Shown here: piece by piece, positions 16,201-29,200 of the stretch
Layout of the letters: every line of letters begins with the position of its first letter
How positions within the stretch are numbered: the stretch's first letter is position 1
Notes under the pieces: generated by a model
Told to the model about the DNA's origin: nothing
Seen by the model: the letters and a program-made list of their open reading frames with translations, nothing else
Databases searched by the model: none
Made by a program: the position numbers and the translations under genes
From: Siderastrea radians
Taxonomy: Eukaryota; Cnidaria; Anthozoa; Scleractinia; Rhizangiidae
Direction of reading: 5' to 3'
Assembly (NCBI GenBank): GCA_964017195.1
Contig: OZ024891.1
Coordinates: 1,763,894-1,827,893, forward strand
Length of the DNA: 64,000 nt

Positions 16201-19200
16201 CCTCGTCATTTCCACAAGGACATTTCACCGTAATTTCTTCCTCTACATCTTGTTCAGCCTTTTCTGTGACCAGAAGAAGCAAACACCGGTTAAGTACATG
16301 ACAAAAGAAATTTACGGGCTCAAAAGTGCGTTATTCCTGGTTTACTGCAAGTTACATTTTCTCGTTGGGTTTTACACTTAAAATATGGATTTAAACTATG
16401 AATATCAATCCATATCGATGAAAATATGTAGCATATGACATTTAGTTACCATCAGGAACATTATCGCAATCCATATCTTCTATTTCTGGAAAATAAGAAA
16501 AATACCATAACGTTGAGTAAAAATGGGTAAAAAAGCCTTAGCAGGTTTTCATTTTTTAGTACATGTAAGTTTCTGCTACGATTAACTCGTAAGGTATATG
16601 TGCTTTGGAGAATATTTGATCGAAGTTCCTTGTTTATTTTAAAATCCTTTACAACGAAATTCCAACCTTTTTCACTTTCTTTCTTGTTTTCCTGAGGCAT
16701 TTGTCCTTTTTCTAGCTCATTCTCACTTGGTGACTGAAGCTAAACCAAAACGATTAGTAGAATAGAATGACAAGACAAAAAAGGATCACATTAGTTTTAA
16801 ACATGCCATTTTGAATGCCAAAAGTACGAACTTAAACCAAGATTTCTGAGGCTTTAGATGGCACTACTTACAAACACGAAAAAAAAAACACTAACTTCGC
16901 TGTAATTTTTACCTGAATATATTAATAATACGTCAGTGGGGGCTATATAGCAGAAAGTGAAGCTCTTATTAAACATCCTATATTGTTGGAATGATGTCAT
17001 CCTATATCAGGCTGTTGTATAGCTACAAAATGCTTCCAAAACCTCGCCCATTTGCACATACTTACAGACTGTACTCCACTTTGATCTTTTTGCCGAGGGG
17101 CTACATGCGGTGAATTATTTAAAGGACTGTTTACGTTTACTGGTTCCAGATCAATGCTGTCAGTATTCAGCTCGTCGCTATTGTCTTCTTTCATGTCAAA
17201 CTGCTGGCAATCAGTTTTTATACGCAGCTTTACCCTGTTTAGTACAACATAAACTACTTATCTCAAGCAAATAAAGAGAACATAGCAGGGTGACCACAGA
17301 GGACAACAGAAAAAAACATTATACATTCGATTTTATTGGAAGCCAGCTAATGTACTTACGTATGAAATGGCTGGAGATGGTTCAAGGCACGAGTCAAACA
17401 ACGCATAAAAATAAAATAAAATACACTGTTAGACAAAGAGGATAGACAACAGCATCTGTAGTACATGGATGCTCCTAAATATCGAAATTCACAACGCTCT
17501 CTTTTATTTGCAAAGAATCACTTTATAAAATAAACTAAATATAAAGTTCATTGCAACGCACGCAGCTGTAGCAGTAATACGGGCAAAATGCATTTGTTTT
17601 AAATTCCGACACATCATACTTGTCCAATACTCCGACAAATTTATGCATAGCATTGTTAAAATTCTTATTGTTTTGCTTCATTCTTTGTTGTTATGCTTTT
17701 GTACAGTATTGTTATGTGAAGTGAATACAATACAATTCCATGCATAAATTTGTCGGAGTATTGGACAACCCTCCGAAACATCACAATTGCCTTTACACCG
17801 GCCTAAATCTGTAAACAATTGAGATAGCCCCGAAATGATATGTAAAGGAAGCAAAGTTTCCTTACCGTTGACACATCTCCAACTTTGATATTCAAAGGTT
17901 CATCCACGAAAGAGAAAAAATCATTTGGTGTTGCCTGCACAAGAAAGATAAAAAGCATTAAGCATGCATACTTGGTTATTTAATATAATAGTCGAAATGA
18001 AAAATAAACAAAGTAGAAAGCAGCGTTTTACCTTGAAGCCTAGTGGTTCGTAATCAGAAGGTGTAACTGGAAAACGATATAAGATTGTCACACTCTGTTA
18101 TAATTATTATAATTTACTGTTCACAAGTTACATACAATAAAATCTTTGCTAAAAGAATGCAAGTAGACTTCACTTACCCTCGTCATAATACAGTAATTTC
18201 ATTGTCATCATTACATCATCTAGAAGAAGCATTTTTGGTTAACAAAAAGTATGTTGAGAACAAGACTGACTGGCACAGAAAAAGCCGCTCCAGCTACCTG
18301 ATAGCATGTTGCACTGTGACTACTATACACATAGACTGCTAGCAGTCCCTTTCTGAATCATCGAGAGGGCGTGCGAAATGGCCGGAACGCGCACTGAAAT
18401 TATCGACTCGTGGGCAATTTGTAAAAAAAAATTTAACGCGTAGAAATCGAAATTCGATTAAGAACACTCAGTAGTCATTATGTTATGAGAAGATGTAACT
18501 ATTAAACTTCAAAAAGGAACCTACATGGTGTGTTTTGTTACTTTTGTTACCAGCGCTGACTCAAGTCATGGGTATCAGAACTTAGAGAAAGCGCTAGTTC
18601 AAGACTTGTATGGACGTACCTGGCAGTGACGTCAAAGTCTGACTAAGAAGAATTATCGTTCTGGAATTAAAAACAAAGATTTAATTATTTGCAGTTTTTA
18701 GCCCTCTAGTGGAAAACGGCAGGAATTTACCTCAACAAGCGTATGGTTGCCTTCTTAGTATCTCTTTCTGTATGAGCACTTGCAATTTTGTTTCCATTCC
18801 TAGGGATAGCAACATAATATTCCTTAAGCACTCAGCATTTTGAGTTGAAAACAAGGAAGCGTTTGAAATCAAACTTGTTAATTTACCTGAAGATGCTGAC
18901 CTCTTTGTCCATGTATGAAAACTATAAAGGAAAATGGAAAACTTTTTTCCGCTATCTGAGATGTAAGATAAAAAGCACTAATCTAATGCTTTTGTATTTT
19001 CATTCACGAACATCTTAAAAACATAAAAAGTAGCTGTTCTCCCTAGTAACGGTAGTATAAAGATGCTTCTATAAAGAGTGTTCCTTTTTTCCCGTCAGGG
19101 ACCTGTATACGTTATCGCGTAAGCAAGGAAAACCATCTGCTACTGCCGGAGGTACTAGACGTTTAACAGTGAAACAAATTCACATTTAGTAAGCATGAAG

Positions 19201-21654
19201 GCTAATGAAATTCTAACGTATACCTGTGTAATTTCAGTATTTGAATATATTTTACCTTAAAGGTGTAAGACTCTATAACAGTCTACAAAAAAAAAAAAAA
19301 GGAAGAGAAGAAATCAGTACAGTAAAGCATACAAGAAAGGCGACTGAAATTTCATGACTTGTTGTTATACAGAGGTTTGAAACTTATACCAAGCAATACA
19401 AGCTACAATAATAACAACTGATTTTAAAATCACATACATCAGGATCTTCAGCATCACCATAAATCTGTCTCAAATAAAACAAATCACATTTGTTAGGAAA
19501 TGGTAATAAATATTAATTCTAATTTTAACGCTACATTGTACAAACTAAATAACATCTGAAATAATGACTTACTCCAATAATTATCATCCGGAGCTGCCAA
19601 AAAATGAAAAATGAAAATAAATTGAGACCACAAACAGTAAAGGCAATTTTGGCAAGCTAAAAGCAAGGATAAATTGCTCAAACAACAGTCAGGAAGGGTG
19701 TCAATGGCTTTCCATAAACTCAATATCTTTGATTAATATCAACTCTGACTTACATATTTCTTATCAAGAGCATCAAAGCAACCTTTGATCCTGCTTGGAA
19801 TAAAATCAAAACGTGCATAACTACATGCAATTTACAAAAAGGGGATGTTGTTTCGATATCACTTTACTATAGCAGCTGTAAGTACAAACAGATCGAATCG
19901 GTAGAACTAAGAGTCAAAAGGTCCTGTATCAGGGTCTGGAAGGGTATTCTCGGGATCCGGGATTTGACCAAAATACGGTGCGGGATTTGGGAAAACGCAA
20001 AATATCTTGACGGGATTCGGGATTTAACTGCTACCAGGGAAGCGGGATTCGCCAAAATTTGGGCCTGGGATGCGGGATATTGTTGCCTGTCTGTCGGGAA
20101 TTCGGGAAATCGTCACGACCCAAATAACCATTATAGCGGCAAAAGCGAATCAACAGGCGAGCGCAAAATATCAATCGAAAGGGCCAATCTACATCTTAAA
20201 TTTATTAGCTTTTACAGAAATTAGTCTTTTTAAATGTATTTTTGGGAAAGAAAAACGGCATTCGGGATAGCGATGAAAAAAGTGCGGGATGCGGGATTCT
20301 CGTAAAAAAGGATCGGGAATGCGGGATCAGGACCCCCCCCCCCCCCCGCTTCCAGACCCTGCTGTATCACAGAGACAGGGTAAGGTAAATATAAATTTTA
20401 GGCTTATTTTGGATGAAATACGCTGTCCTTATCATTTATTAAGGTGCTTGTATCGTGGAAATGGTCTTGGAGATGAGACTTTGCCAAAAGAAAAGAAAGT
20501 GTAGAACATACCATTGTATCACTTGGCAGGCCCCTGGGCAAGCACTGTCATCCTTGAGGATTTTCAAATTGAGATCTATATCACAAGAACAATGAATAGT
20601 GAAAACAAGCATCAAAATAGTCTTCTATTATTACATCTGCTATATCCAGACGTCTTGAAACCATTTTATAATTTAGTCAATATTTTAAAAATAGTCCAAG
20701 ACCTTCACCGGTAAATCTGCTGAGGTGGCTTCATGCGTACAAGAGCAAAACCTTATGAGTACAGTTGAGTGCAACTTAATATTTCAGACTGCATTCCCAT
20801 ACTAACTTGGGGTATAGGGTACACTTAATTTTGCCTAATCAGTATAGGCTTAATTTAGGCTTAAACTAGTTCCCCGTTTGGAGTTTTCTTTCTTCATCTT
20901 CATGCTTTCAGTGTAAATCCAGCAGAGTAGTTCGCATGATAAAGATTTTTATTGCATACCTTCTAAACATCTGTCTCCGAACGCGTGCTCTGGGAATATG
21001 GTTCTATAAATAAAAACGGATACTTCCATAAGTAAAAAACGATTAAAAACTATAGTTACAAAATCTTAATTTAAAGAATACTGATTAAAAGTTAAAAAGT
21101 GGAGATATGTGGCCGAATTCAGAAAGAGGGAAACAATACTACCGTTAAAACAAAAGCATTTATTTTTACCTGAGATAAGTTATGCTTGAAACCTAAAAAC
21201 AACATAAAAATTAGATCCGCAAAGCAACGAATTTAAAATGTCAAGTTTATCAGTGAGCTCAGGCCTAACTAAATTTGGTCACGCGTTAATACTTACAGCA
21301 ACTGCTAGAAGCTTCTTTACAAACAAGGCTGACTGTTGTTCTGTGACTTGTTGAGAAGGAAAAATGCTTGACCACTAGAAAAAGAAAGAAGAACATCAAT
21401 TAAGATGTTTATATTTTAAGGCCAAGACCACAAACCATGTGCTGAACCAAAATCATAACTTGTAGCTCTGCAGATCCGCCATTTTGAAGATTGTAGTGTT
21501 GGTTTTAGTCCCTCTTGGTGAGGCAAAAGATATTGTCCGAGGTCCTGCCTGAGTGCACTCGACGTTGAATATTTGTTTCTTTTAAACAAAATAAAAGTAC
21601 ATTGCTTACGCTAACTGTTTTTTCTTGCTCTCGTATCGCCTGGGCTGTTGCCAT
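13255..21654 (-). CDS. HORMAD1: Meiotic HORMA-domain protein with PHD finger and winged helix (HORMAD/Hop1 family), 28 exons, 564 aa
   Basis: Meiotic chromosome-axis protein promoting double-strand breaks and homologue pairing. Exons: 21610..21654, 21297..21374, 21170..21192, 20960..21003, 20512..20575, 19754..19793, 19573..19593, 19438..19464, 19256..19282, 18887..18921, 18731..18763, 18620..18660, 18178..18219, 18032..18066, 17866..17934, 17360..17370, 17066..17234, 16667..16739, 16450..16485, 16202..16263, 15934..16050, 15792..15854, 15452..15533, 14885..14966, 14284..14422, 14107..14178, 13662..13721, 13255..13359. Phase holds throughout. HORMA domain ~20-215: LFVKKLLAVAVSSITYLR, FPEHAFGDRCLE, MKLLYYDEGVTPSDYEP. 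PHD finger C4HC3: C319, C321, C333, C336, H341, C344, C359, C362. Winged-helix-like part ~386-450 (LARHLKIEMSIAQGLVKRL). The C-terminus, KRRKASVARSPI, resembles the closure motif of the family. Exon 16 is 11 nt. The exon 26 acceptor could be 3 nt later. Confidence 0.9.
15019..15354. repeat. MITE-like foldback in HORMAD intron 23
   Basis: Ends 'GGGTGCGTTCTTTTGGGACTA' (read as 'GTGCGTTCTTTTGGGACTAT') and the reverse of 'AGTCCCAAAAGAATACAC' are inverted copies. The interior has many short 'ATTCCGTT'/'GAATGAACGGAAT' words. No coding potential. Confidence 0.6.
17619..17768. repeat. MITE with ~29-bp near-perfect TIRs in HORMAD intron 15
   Basis: 'TTGTCCAATACTCCGACAAA' followed by 'TTTATGCATA' is mirrored by 'TGCATAAATTTGTCGGAGTA' followed by 'TTGGACAA'. 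The interior is T-rich and non-coding. High TIR identity suggests a fairly young insertion. Confidence 0.75.
19925..20350. repeat. GGGATTCGGGATT-type degenerate repeat block in HORMAD intron 5
   Basis: Repeated 'cgggattcgggattt' and 'gcgggatgcgggat' words are spread over about 400 bp and close with a C-run at about 20330-20347. The two ORFs across it are low-complexity readings of the repeat. It sits between exon 6 (19754-19793) and exon 5 (20512-20575). Confidence 0.65.
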
Positions 21655-23277
21655 CTCACCTCTTTAGCTGTCACGCTGGCTATGAAAAGAAAAACATGAA
21701 AGAAAGTGGAAGAGGTCTCGTCACTATACAAAACTGAGTAAAGAAGAAACGTCAATTCAACGAAAAACGTCAGAGCTCAATTTAATTAAATTAAATGTTA
21801 ACTCAGCTTTATCTTTATAAGTGTGTAAGCTTATCTTTTTAATGTAAACCTAATTCCTTGTAACAAAATTTGTCAAGCCTGATTTCAAGTTGCTTACCTC
21901 GGGTTTTCACGTAATAAAACCTTGCGAGTTTCCAGTAGAAGGCTGAACGAGTTTTCTCCGTGCCGAATAAAATAAGAAAATGTTCTCTTTCTTAAACCTA
22001 ACCACAACGAGACCCCTCAGAAAAAGAAAAAATGCTCAAAGTAGCGAACTCATTAACCACGTCAATTTGAAAAGCGAGAAAAAATAAATAAACTTGCATT
22101 CCAGTGGCGGGAAATTTCTGTGCAGCCGGCGCGTCTGTAGGAGGAACCCGTGCTTTTGGCGGGAAAAAATGTCAGTGACCAGCTGCTTTGATAATACATG
22201 GCCGGTTTTTAAATTGACACCTCTCCCATACTGAGAATCTTCTTAAGCGAATTCTAATATTTCATCCCTCGTTTACCTTTTTCTCATCGGCTAGATTTCG
22301 AGGTCGTCATACTATTCGGATTTTTAACCCTTTCCCAAAAGCTTAGTTTAGTAGTAACATACAGATAAGGTTAATTAAACTAGAAGTAATGGTTCTAAGC
22401 AGGAAATGAAGAAAATTAAGATCAGAATATATCTTTCAATTCTTATTCCATTTTCTGGGGGAAAAGTTAATAAAGTTTTATGAATTCTAAAAAAAAATGA
22501 CATGACATATAAAATTTATATATGAAATCGAGCAATTTAGCTTTATTACGTCCATCACTTTTGACAAGGCATCGTACATTACAGAGAGCCGAATAGGAAT
22601 TTACCTTCGGGCGTTACAATTAACTATTTCTTAATTTTTTTTATGTTTAAATTAAAAGATGTCAACAACCTCAAGCGTTCTCTACCGTGGCTATATACAG
22701 TAATTCGCTTCGCTCGCTATGCTAATGCCTCAGAAAAGCGAAAACTCGTGTCACCAAAATTGACTCTGACTTTGCAATATTCTTTGGGCTTCCGTTTTTT
22801 CTCTTTAGAATATTTTCCTCTTTCTGTTTAAGTTTTTCATCTTCTTCTCATTTTACTAATATTTTTTCTTTCTGTTTGATTACTTTAATAACTTTTCATG
22901 GCCTTTCCGGACAGTTGCAGTTAACGTAAACAATACTGTAAAAAGAAACTGCCAGGACACATTATGCAAATGAGCCAACTTCATTGTTTCAGTAATAGCA
23001 AACTACTGGTAAAAACAATACAAGGCTTTAGCAGTTGCAAAAGCTCCTGAATTTTAATTGGTTCTTTATCAATGAACCATAACAAAACAATCAACAACAA
23101 CCTGTCGTATGAATGCGTTACACACCCTTGGAACATACATATTTATATCTGTATTTCTCAGTGGTTCGTCTCGGAAGAGAAGAGCGTTCGTTCCTTACTC
23201 GGCGTGGCGCTTGCCCTCATTCAGACGTCTTTCGTGCACGGAAGAAATTTACGAATCGAACGCGATCTGTCCCTGCT
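21655..23277. promoter_or_regulatory. Divergent intergenic region between HORMAD (-) and tetraspanin A (+)
   Basis: About 1.6 kb separates the two start codons and should contain both promoters and 5' UTRs, possibly with non-coding first exons. No TATA box or CpG-rich block stands out. The 60-100 codon ORFs near 23070-23400 overlap tetraspanin exon 1 in other frames and are not supported as genes. Confidence 0.4.
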
Positions 23278-26200
23278 ATGTGTGGCATTAAGTGCATTAA
23301 GACGCTCCTTTTCGTCTTCAATTTCATCTTTTGGGTATGTGTTAATTTTAGTTTACAAATCTATCTCCATATGAGCGTTTCACAGAACAGCTGGAAATTG
23401 CTTTAGCGCCGCTAACATTACATTTTCGCTCAAGCAGAAATCTATTTCACTTTTTGGCTTCTCACTAATCTCCCTTGCATCAGCAGGATTTTTGTTTTCC
23501 GTTCTACGCGCCAGACCGTTCCTAATCTCTTCACAAATGTAAGCGATAACAACTTTTCTATATTTCCTGTGACCTGAATGTTGAAAGAGTTAAATGAGCT
23601 AGGTGAATCGCAAATGAGAAAAATGTCAAAAACAATTATTTTAAAATAGTCCTTTTTTTCGGCTGTTCCCCCCCCCACCCGCAAATGAAAGAAGTTTACA
23701 TTGAACAGATAACTGAAAAATTCGAATTTGTGGTCAGAGTGCTGGTTCGATGTGGTTTCCTCTGAACCTAAATATGAATAATGTGCATATTTATTAAATT
23801 ACTGCTCAAATATAAAGATTCCTTTCCTTTCGTGACGTGATAACAGGTTGGAAGGAAAATGTCGGCAGAAACATGTTACTCGTGTGATGTATTGACTGAG
23901 GTATTGACACAATAGCGGTTTTGCTACGAAGGGATAATAAACGTGCTCTGTTTAACCAAAGAAATCGCAAAGAATTGACCAGCTTCAAAAATCTTTTTCG
24001 TATATTATTTGGTCATTGTTGAATATTGTCTTTTGTTTTTAACTAGCATTGTAACCGCAATATGGCAGCACAATACGTGTTTCTGTCAATAGCACAGCGC
24101 CGCTCACAGTGGTATTCTATCGCTAACGTAATTGATATCAAATTTTATTGATTTTTTATTACGTTCCTTTGTTAGGAAATAGGATTTTTGATTAAAGCAT
24201 CGGGATTATATTAACTCTAATTATCATCTTGTTGTTATTTGGTTTAGATTTTAATCGCCCAAAAGCTGGGCGTTTGTAATGGCGTGCGAGGTTGTGGTTA
24301 TATATAGTGTCTATTATATTGTTCTTGCGGCATATTGACCGGTGCGTAGTTTATAAATCAATCATCACATATTTGCTTTTATGGCTCTTTACTACGCCCA
24401 GTCACGCATTGCGTAGGAGTGAGTGGTCATAAGAAGGAAGGTTATATGAAAAATTTTCTCCCGTCCAAAATTTGTTCAAAATTCCACTTCCCAATTCTAA
24501 TTTTGCTAACCCGAGATCAGTCGGACGCTTTTTTTTAGAGCGAAAGGCCGTGACAGCTAAGGAAATGGACGCCTGGACTCCCCACTTTTATAATTTTACA
24601 GGAGGGCGGCTGAATTTTGGTAAAATCTGATTCCCAGCAGCAGTTTCTCCCAATCATCGTGGCCAGTTCTGCCTCCTGCCACTGTCGCTAGGCCTAGTTT
24701 AACACCTTCAAAAAACTCGGTTTTGGGGGGAAAGAGTCCGCCACCAAAATGAGGACGAAAGAAAAGGTCGGTTTTTACAACTCTGGATTGCGAATAAGAC
24801 GCTCGCTCTGGATATGGAGGACGAGCGCGCGGTCCACCCTCGTGAATCAAAATGGTGGCTGGTTTTCACGTAGACATCACCGATTCCATCGCGCGCAACA
24901 CACGCAATATTCCGCGCGCCTTTTACATTATCACTTGCTACACACAAACACACATATCGCCGCCTCTTTTCTTGCCACGGGAAACATTATTTTTTTTTTG
25001 CCCCCAAGAAAGCAGGAGCAAGTTGGAGCAAGCCTACATTGCGAAAAGTCGTTAGTCTTCTTCGAGGATAGCAGCGCGCCATCGCGCGAGGAATCGGGAA
25101 TGGCCCGATCCGAGCGATGAAGCCGCGAGCTGCGATGAACGAGAGTCATTCCCTGTTCTTGCCCGCCTTCTACTATCCTTGAAGAAGTATAACAACTGCT
25201 TGTTAGACTGCTAGAACGTGTGACCCATAAAACCATCTATTCTTGCTACCTTGCAGAATAAAACTTAAACTCCTATAGAGTGCGGTCAACTCTCAAATTC
25301 TTTTCTCTTGAAAATAGAAGAACGAAAATGAAACACACGAGGACGTGCTAAGATAACCTACAGCAGGAAAGCTTGAGGTGAAGTCGAACAGAGAAAGCGA
25401 GTCACGTTTTCGCTTGGCAAACAGTTCTTCCGCGTGCGATCACGTGTTTCTCCGTACGTTGAGCATGATTCCTGATGGGGAGAAAACAGGGATTACTCAG
25501 CTTGTATTCTACCGTGTCTAATTTAGGAGCAACAGCGATGCACAGTGAAAATGATAACCTCAAGAATTTGTATTTCGTCTCCAGCTTGCCGGCGCAGCCA
25601 TTTTAGGGATTGGAATATGGACCGAGATAGACCCCGGACAGTTCAACGCGTTCCTGGGTAACAGCGGGTACTCTCTTCCCGGTAAAATCTTGATTGCGGC
25701 CGGTGCATTTGTGATGGTTGTTGGTTTTCTGGGATGCTGCGGCGCAATAAGGGAGAGCCGGCCTCTCCTTGGCATGGTATGTATCACACTTCAAGTAGTT
25801 TCTACCTGGCTTATGGATTGCCAACGAGTTGCGAGAGATTGGGAAAGGAGTCTAATCCCCATTGCGTGCATGTTGTACAATGAAATTAACTTGATTAATG
25901 GCAGAACGCTTCTATAGCAAATCAGTTTCTTATTCTATTTGGAGTCCTATAAATTCAGTTTTAATGTAACTGAAAAGCCCCACTGGGGAGTTGAGTTGGA
26001 GGAGGGAGGGGATTACTCTTCCATTTAAGATATAGAAATACTTATATCTTATATTCTTAGATCTTATATTCCATATAAGATATAGAAATAGGTCTTAACA
26101 AAAGAGATGAAATGTAATCCAACCAGCTTTTTCCTTATCTCTATTATACTGTATTTTCCGCTTTTTATTTCATTATTATTATTTTTTTCTGTAGTTTTTA

Positions 26201-29200
26201 CACATCACGTAGCTATGTCCTGTTATTCCCGGTTCATTATGTAAAGACCACGTAAACTCGCTTTTCATTGAAGAAGGCTGGTGTTGGCCAGTCGAAATAT
26301 TGTGTTTATGCCTCTTGCACGTTGTCTGACCAGTCTTTGCAGTATTTCTAAATTTTCTTTTCTTTTCTTTTGACTGGTCACGATCTAGTGATCCAACGTA
26401 GAGCAAGCTTTGATAGTACACGGTTTTGCAGTGGTCTAAACCTTCCATGTAAGCCTTATGGGATGTGCACCCCAAATAAAGGTTATGTTTTGAGAAGTTT
26501 TGGTCTAAATTAATGTATAAATTTTGTTGAGTACAACTCTAAAGGAGGGCACGTTTTGCTTTCCTCCAGTGTAAACCGACGAGCATATGGTGCGACACGT
26601 GTCAGTCAGGCAGCCCACGCACGTGTATTTCTTATACATTACCTTGGCTTTGTCTTCTACCATATCCCATACCCACCCCTCATACAAAGCGCTAGCACCG
26701 TTAATAGAAAAAAGGATATTTTGTTTCAAATGTTTCTTTTTTCCATTAAACCTGATTAATCAACCAAAATCTGTCTCAAAAGAGTAAGACTTGTCATGAT
26801 AAACGATTTTAGATTGTTTGGTACTCTTTCCCGCCAAGAGTCTTATTTTGGGACGTTTTCGACCCGGAGACATTGAACCACTTGTGACGTCATCATTTTT
26901 GACGTCACCAGATTGTTTTGATAAACAGGTAACACAGCAAGGACAGATCCATCCATACGTGTGCCCATTTTGAATATCTACCAAATTCTGGCAGAGCTAT
27001 ACCAGAAAAAACGTGTCCAATTTTGGGTGCAAAGATGGTGGTAAAATAGGCCAAGTCACCTAGTTGATCAATGTTCGATTTCCAGGTTTTTAGAAGGGCT
27101 GAGGCCAAAACTTTTCCAGTGGATAGAAAGGGGATAAAGGAAAAGAAAGGGAGAGAAAAAGGAAAGCAAAAGAAGCGAGAAAAAAATTGGAAATGAATCC
27201 GCAAAAAAAAAATTGCGTGAAAGCAAAATATTGTATAATTTACAACAGAAGCTGACTCAAAATCTAGCTAAAGTTAAGAAAACGCTTTTGTAGCAAAGTT
27301 TAGTGGGATTTGGCAACACAGCACTTAAAAAACCGCTTTAACAGTAAAAAATGCGTTTTTTGAGTAAAAAAGGTGGGCGGGAAAGGGTTAAACCGCCTAT
27401 CTTGTGTCCCACAGTTTACACTTTCATTGTTATTTCAGTTCTTTGGTTGTCTGTTTCTGATATTTGCTGCTGAGGCTGTAGCAGGAATCCTTGGTTTTCT
27501 GTACCGTGATAAGGTAGGTTGTGGTGTTATTCCCACTCTCTGATTGCGCTTTGTATTGGCAAAGAAGACGAAGAGCCTTCAGTTTTACCCGCAAGCAGAG
27601 GTCAGGACGTATAACTGCGTAACCCTCGCCCATCGTTTTATGTGAAAATGAGCAGTGTACATTCTTTAATTAAATTAAAGAACATACGTTTAACAGGCTG
27701 CAGAGTAATCAATTTCCTGGAGGTTTTTTTTTTTTGAAGGTTGATGAAGAGATCACTAACAGACTAAAAGATGAAATAAAGACCAAATACGGAGTGACCA
27801 TTGATGCAAGCACCAATCAACATGTGGATAATTTGCAAATACGAGTAAGTTAGTTTTCACATAACCAATATTAAATTTGTAGTGGGGCTATGAGAACTGT
27901 GGAAAGTGTCAACTTTCTTATACGAACAATTTTAATTTGCTCATTTCTTTGAAGTTTTTACGATTTTTTATCGGCTTTTAAGCAGTCACATTTTGGATTT
28001 TTATGGTTTTTTTTTTCAAATCTGTTGGGGAAAAAATGGGTATGGGTAAGAGAAGTAGTAAGGAAGTTACACAGACGTCTCTGGACTCGCTGTTTGGGCA
28101 AGTCATGCACTTGTAACGAGCCCATTAAAGTCTGTACCAAAACAGGGCGATGATGTATCACTCTTGTTCGACCAAAGTATCGAAATTTTAGACCCTTTTC
28201 AATTCGTATCCATCCCATTTTTAATTTATTATCCTCATCTAAATCAATGTACAAAAAAAAAAAATAAATAAATAAATAAAAAAGGACATGTGATTTCATT
28301 GACATTATTATATATATTATATTATTAAAGTGCCACTGAGACGAAAATTCGTAGGATTATATCGGCCAAATTCTGTCGCAGAATATCGCGTTGTGTCTAT
28401 ATTTACCCAGAAAACTGAACAAGAAACCGTCCATCCTAATATTTTTTAGCTCCAAAGTTGCGTAAAATGTGTCCGCCATTACTGAAAACGTGTTCCTGGG
28501 TGGTTGCGCAATTTAATAGCTTGTGACGTCAGAGGCTCACGTCAGTCGTGTTTCCTTGTGTTTTGACTCGAGATGCCCACCGTCGACTGCGAAACCTCCG
28601 AAGAGTATTTCTACGATTCAGAACAGTCTTTAGCTTCCGAAACATCGGGGGATTCATTTCATTCGGCAAATGAAGAATTTTTCTTACCGTACGATGTAAG
28701 AACGGATGTCAGGAGATTTCAACTTATAAGCTTGTAAACAAACTGTTCAAAGTTGTTTTGCTCGCCTTATTGGGGGGAGTTCAAAATATGCGCGAAATAA
28801 GGCTTATACAGTGATTACAGTTCAGGCACAAGTTGCTCAAAGACCGGACAGCTCTTATCCAACGGATAAGTCGCTGTCCAGCTATTCGAGAAACCGATGT
28901 TTTAAGCTTTGGAAATTTCGACAAAACACCTATAAAAATTCCAGAATTTGATGCTCGCGATTTAATAGGCTTGGATAAACTCTGCTCGTAAAATGGCTTA
29001 TTCTGCCTGCCGGCAGTGCTCGCAAAAATCCCTTATTCTGCTCGAAATTCTGCTCAGACACCCTTATTCTGCTCGAATTCTGCTCGGTACCCGAAAAATT
29101 TTCCGCCCTTCGGGCCTTATGTATTTTCACGAATATGGAAGGGAGCCTGGCCCTAACCCCCGAATACTAATTAGCTTTCATTAGGCGTAGCAAAATGCCT

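Noticed and set aside
24596..25236. Several overlapping 80-120 codon ORFs on both strands
   Set aside because: GC-rich repeat sequence gives long chance ORFs; no conserved motifs, and frames overlap on both strands.
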